Program-made: the position numbers and the translations under genes
In this document: positions 8,741 through 10,824 of the stretch, one piece after another
How positions within the stretch are numbered: the first letter of the stretch is position 1
How the letters are laid out: each line of letters opens with the position of its first letter
Notes under the pieces: generated by a model
Told to the model about the DNA's origin: nothing
Seen by the model: the letters and a program-made list of their open reading frames with translations, nothing else
The model's database searches: none
NCBI GenBank assembly: GCA_024741835.1
Contig: JAENRP010000677.1
Coordinates: 1 to 10,824, forward strand
Origin: Diplocarpon mali
Taxonomy: Eukaryota; Ascomycota; Leotiomycetes; Helotiales; Drepanopezizaceae
DNA length: 10,824 nt
Direction: 5' to 3'

Positions 8741-9230
8741 TTTTCATTATCTTCCTAGTAGTTAGGAATGCATTATCTTTATTAAAGCTCTATTAAAGTT
8801 TAAGTTTATAGATCCTATATGCTATTATAGCTTAGATACGCTTAAACTTGCGTTTATCTAAGGTATCTTCTGATTTTAAGTCTCTATTCCTTTTTAAAGG
8901 CGTAGGTTTAGCTATAAGTTCTATAGGCTTATTATCTAAGGAACCGCTTTCTAATAATAGAGGCTTACTATTACTTATACCTATTTTAAGAATATCCTTT
9001 ACTATAAGTGCTTTAATTAAAGGGATAATAATATTAAAGTTATTTTATACTTTAGGTAATTTGCAAATAATAGGAATAGTCTATTTGGCCTTTAGGCAAT
9101 TAGTAGGTTGTTAATTAGCAGGTGCGCTTAATATACCTAAGCTAAGAGAGAGGGGTTATTAATTCGGCTTAATAGTATTACTATCGAGTAGTATACCTTA
9201 TAAATCTTTAAGTATATAGAACTTTAAGGA
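8741..9230 (-). other. Linker between integrase and reverse transcriptase of outer element
   Basis: In Copia polyproteins this is a poorly conserved, often Ser/Pro/Lys-rich spacer. It stays in the pol frame and includes RKIMKISF near 8750-8730. I see no domain in it. The stop-free plus-strand stretch at 8848-9114 is antisense to it and starts mid-linker, so it is not called as a gene. Confidence 0.55.
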
Positions 9231-10230
9231 TAGCTCCTCCCTATTTCGAGATTTATCGAACTTAATTACTAAGGATATAATTACTTGCCTTAGATCTAGC
9301 GTATATACTATCTATTGCTTTATTATCTATTTAATATACTTAATAAATATATACTCTTTACCTTAGTCTATTAGCTTTTTACTCTTTATACTTGCAGGCT
9401 AGGACTTTAGGCTAATATAGAAGTAGTAGATGCTTTTAAAGACGCAGATATAGTCTAGGCTTAATTTTTATTTAAAATATGCCTTATATAGTAATATTTA
9501 AGTACTATTAACTATTAGTCTACTACCTATTCTATTTTGCAAGTATGCGTTTGCCTTAATTATAAGGTCTTAGAATTCCAATAGTAAGTTAGCATCTTAT
9601 AATAGAGTATAATAGTTAGTCTTTACTTGCTAAATACTTCACTTAATAATACTATTTTAATAAGAACCTTTATATATTATAATTAGTTTATAATAAACTC
9701 CTTATTTTACCTATTTATTAAGCTTTATCTTAATCTCTAATATATTATTAAACCTAATAGCTATTAGCTTTAATTAAGTCTAGCGTTCTTCTATCACTTT
9801 TTAAATTTCTAGCTTTTCTATAAGCTTAAATTTAGTCCTAGCGCAAATGGTCTATATCTATTAAATAGAGTTATCTACTATTTAAGAAAACTAATTGTTT
9901 CCTTTAATTAAGGTTATAAATAGTTTAATAGTATTAATAGATATTAGCGCTAATATCGAATCTTTTTATAAATTAAGCTTAATTTATATTTAATTTTAAA
10001 ATTTTATTAACTTATAAATTTAATATATTAAGCGATCCTTTAGTACTTAGATCTTCTATTTTAAGGTCAAGACCTTATATAGGCCCTTTAATTTCTTTAG
10101 CCTTAGATATATAAATCTTTTATATATTAGCTAATACTTTAATAAGCTTTCGGCTTTTAATAGCTTTAATAGCTTATTATTAATTAATACTTTATTATTA
10201 GTAGTTAAAAAGGATTAATAATAGCAATTT
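9230..10230 (-). other. GAG-pre-integrase and integrase of outer Copia element, DDE lost
   Basis: The pre-integrase part reads KVLINNKLLKLLKAESLLKY and then LRLKKLKGLYKVLTLK (about 10190-10075), matching the W-H-x-R-x-G-H-P region after allowing His-to-Tyr changes. The core has IVDNSI (about 9882-9865), and D, D and E replaced: Asn at 9933-9935 (SINTIK), Asn at 9747-9749 and Lys at 9642-9644. NAYLQNRIGSR (about 9560-9528), LDYICVFKSI (about 9455-9425) and KSKKLID (about 9385-9365) are typical of the Copia integrase C-terminal half. Each of the three catalytic changes fits T-GA to T-AA. Confidence 0.87.
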
Positions 10231-10260
10231 AAGGTTTTACCATTTTCTAGTTATAAGCCT

Positions 10261-10782
10261 AGCTTAAGAGTCGTTTTTAATAAAACCGCAAGATCTACTT
10301 ATAGTCCTAGCTTAAGAGTCGATTTCCTAGAAATAGCAAGATCTACTTATAGTCTTAGCTTAAGAGTCGTTTCTAATAAATTCGCGAATTTCACTTATAG
10401 TCTTAGCTTAAGAGTCATTTCCGCGAATTTCACTTGCAATCCTAGCTTAAGAGTCATTATTAGCAAATCTATAGAATCTACTCGCAGTCTTAGCCTAAGA
10501 GTCATTTCTATTGAATTCACTTATAATCCTAGCTTAAGAGTCACTTTTAAAGATACTTTGCAATCTACTTATAGTCTTAGCTTAAGAGTTATTTTCGCAA
10601 ATTTCACTTATAATCTTAGCTTAAAAGTCCATCTATTCTCTTTATCCTTATTTAATTATATTAAAGTAAAGAGTGCACTTCTTTTAAAGGAATCTACTTA
10701 TAAGTTTAGCTTAAGAGTTAATTTCTATAATATTACCTTTAAGATAATATAAAGTCTATCTTTGATTTTAGCCTTAAAGATC
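10261..10782 (-). repeat. In-frame 39/48-bp tandem array within outer polyprotein
   Basis: The motif AGCTTAAGAGTC (plus strand) starts at 10261, 10309, 10357, 10405, 10444, 10492, 10531, 10579, 10618 and 10708, with a divergent copy at 10770. Most spacings are 48 or 39 bases and one is 90, all multiples of three; only the last (62) is not. On the minus strand, in the pol frame, each unit reads TLKLGL or TLKLRL, a stop (former CAA) or Gln/Arg, then V and a variable 5-8 residues. Copies at 10430-10440 (TTGCAAGTG) and 10480-10489 (CTGCGAGTA) still have sense codons there, showing what the stops were. The units predict alternating hydrophobic strands. They occupy the region just before GAG-pre-integrase, where protease or a linker would sit. 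Confidence 0.85.
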
Positions 10783-10824
10783 ACTTTATAATTATTATTT
10801 ATAAATTATATAAATTGATTATTA

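Larger units (their letters stand above)
7830..10824 (-). pseudogene. Outer Copia pol, RIPed, interrupted by the inner element and cut by window end
   Basis: One minus-strand frame (about 998 codons) runs from the window end to 7830 with only RIP-type stops and no frameshift. In order it holds a segment built of TLKLxL repeats, GAG-pre-integrase, integrase, linker and Copia reverse transcriptase. It ends at RGDLKKY, a stop pair and DI, exactly at the LTR of the inner element; in Copia proteins this lies between the reverse transcriptase and the GSLMY stretch that opens the RNase H part. Gag, the protease start and both LTRs are not in view. It is a different family from the inner element: its integrase is the classical Copia type (VDNS, NAYLQNRIGSR). 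Confidence 0.88.

Noticed and set aside
8848..9114. Stop-free plus-strand run of 88 codons, hydrophobic, membrane-like
   Set aside because: It lies antisense to the integrase-reverse transcriptase linker; AT-rich codons give Leu/Ile-rich text by default and no family is visible.
10558..10752. Plus-strand ORF of 64 codons with SLRV/TYS repeats
   Set aside because: It is the antisense of the tandem array, and the ATG is an accident of one unit. The open run without the ATG is discussed as a finding.
10261..10782. CRISPR-like array
   Set aside because: The repeat is short, spacers are similar to each other, spacings are multiples of three in a pol frame, and the host is a fungus.
1..10824. Gypsy (Ty3) classification
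   Set aside because: In both elements integrase comes before reverse transcriptase, and the reverse transcriptase and RNase H motifs are Copia-like.

Overview
The window is AT-rich, almost gene-free DNA made of two nested, dead LTR retrotransposons of the Ty1/Copia superfamily, both on the minus strand. CpA and TpG are nearly absent and TpA is in large excess: bases 1201-1260 hold 10 TA, 0 CA and 1 TG, and bases 4201-4260 hold 11 TA, 1 CA and 0 TG. CpG persists. This is the footprint of repeat-induced point mutation (RIP), which points to a filamentous ascomycete (Pezizomycotina), probably an AT-isochore, subtelomeric or centromeric block. The species cannot be named from the sequence. Stop codons are dense, but nearly all are TAA/TAG that revert to CAA/CAG/TGG, and reading frames stay in register for kilobases.

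Layout. Bases 1-70 are the inner end of the left (3') LTR of the inner element; its right (5') LTR ends at 7829. Bases 71-661 hold no recognisable gene. Bases ~662-1833 carry a relic reading frame on the plus strand, antisense to the element. Bases 7232-1875 (minus) are one continuous gag-pol frame of about 1,786 codons: gag with a Cys/His knuckle, protease, integrase, Copia reverse transcriptase and RNase H. Bases 7233-7523 are leader with a probable tRNA-iMet primer site, and ~7524-7829 is the 5' LTR. From 7830 to the window end (minus) lies a second, different Copia polyprotein: a repeat-rich segment, GAG-pre-integrase, integrase and reverse transcriptase. It is cut off exactly at the LTR edge, so the inner element inserted into it just before its RNase H part.

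How the parts relate. Neither element can be active: internal stops are everywhere, and catalytic residues of protease (inner), integrase and reverse transcriptase (both) are changed, mostly Asp to Asn where GAT/GAC followed a T. Three features go beyond ordinary RIPed repeats: the antisense extra ORF between pol and the 3' LTR, a 39/48-bp tandem array that stays in frame inside the outer polyprotein, and the inner gag knuckle with a Cys-Cys-Cys-His order. No cellular gene, tRNA, rRNA or CRISPR was found.
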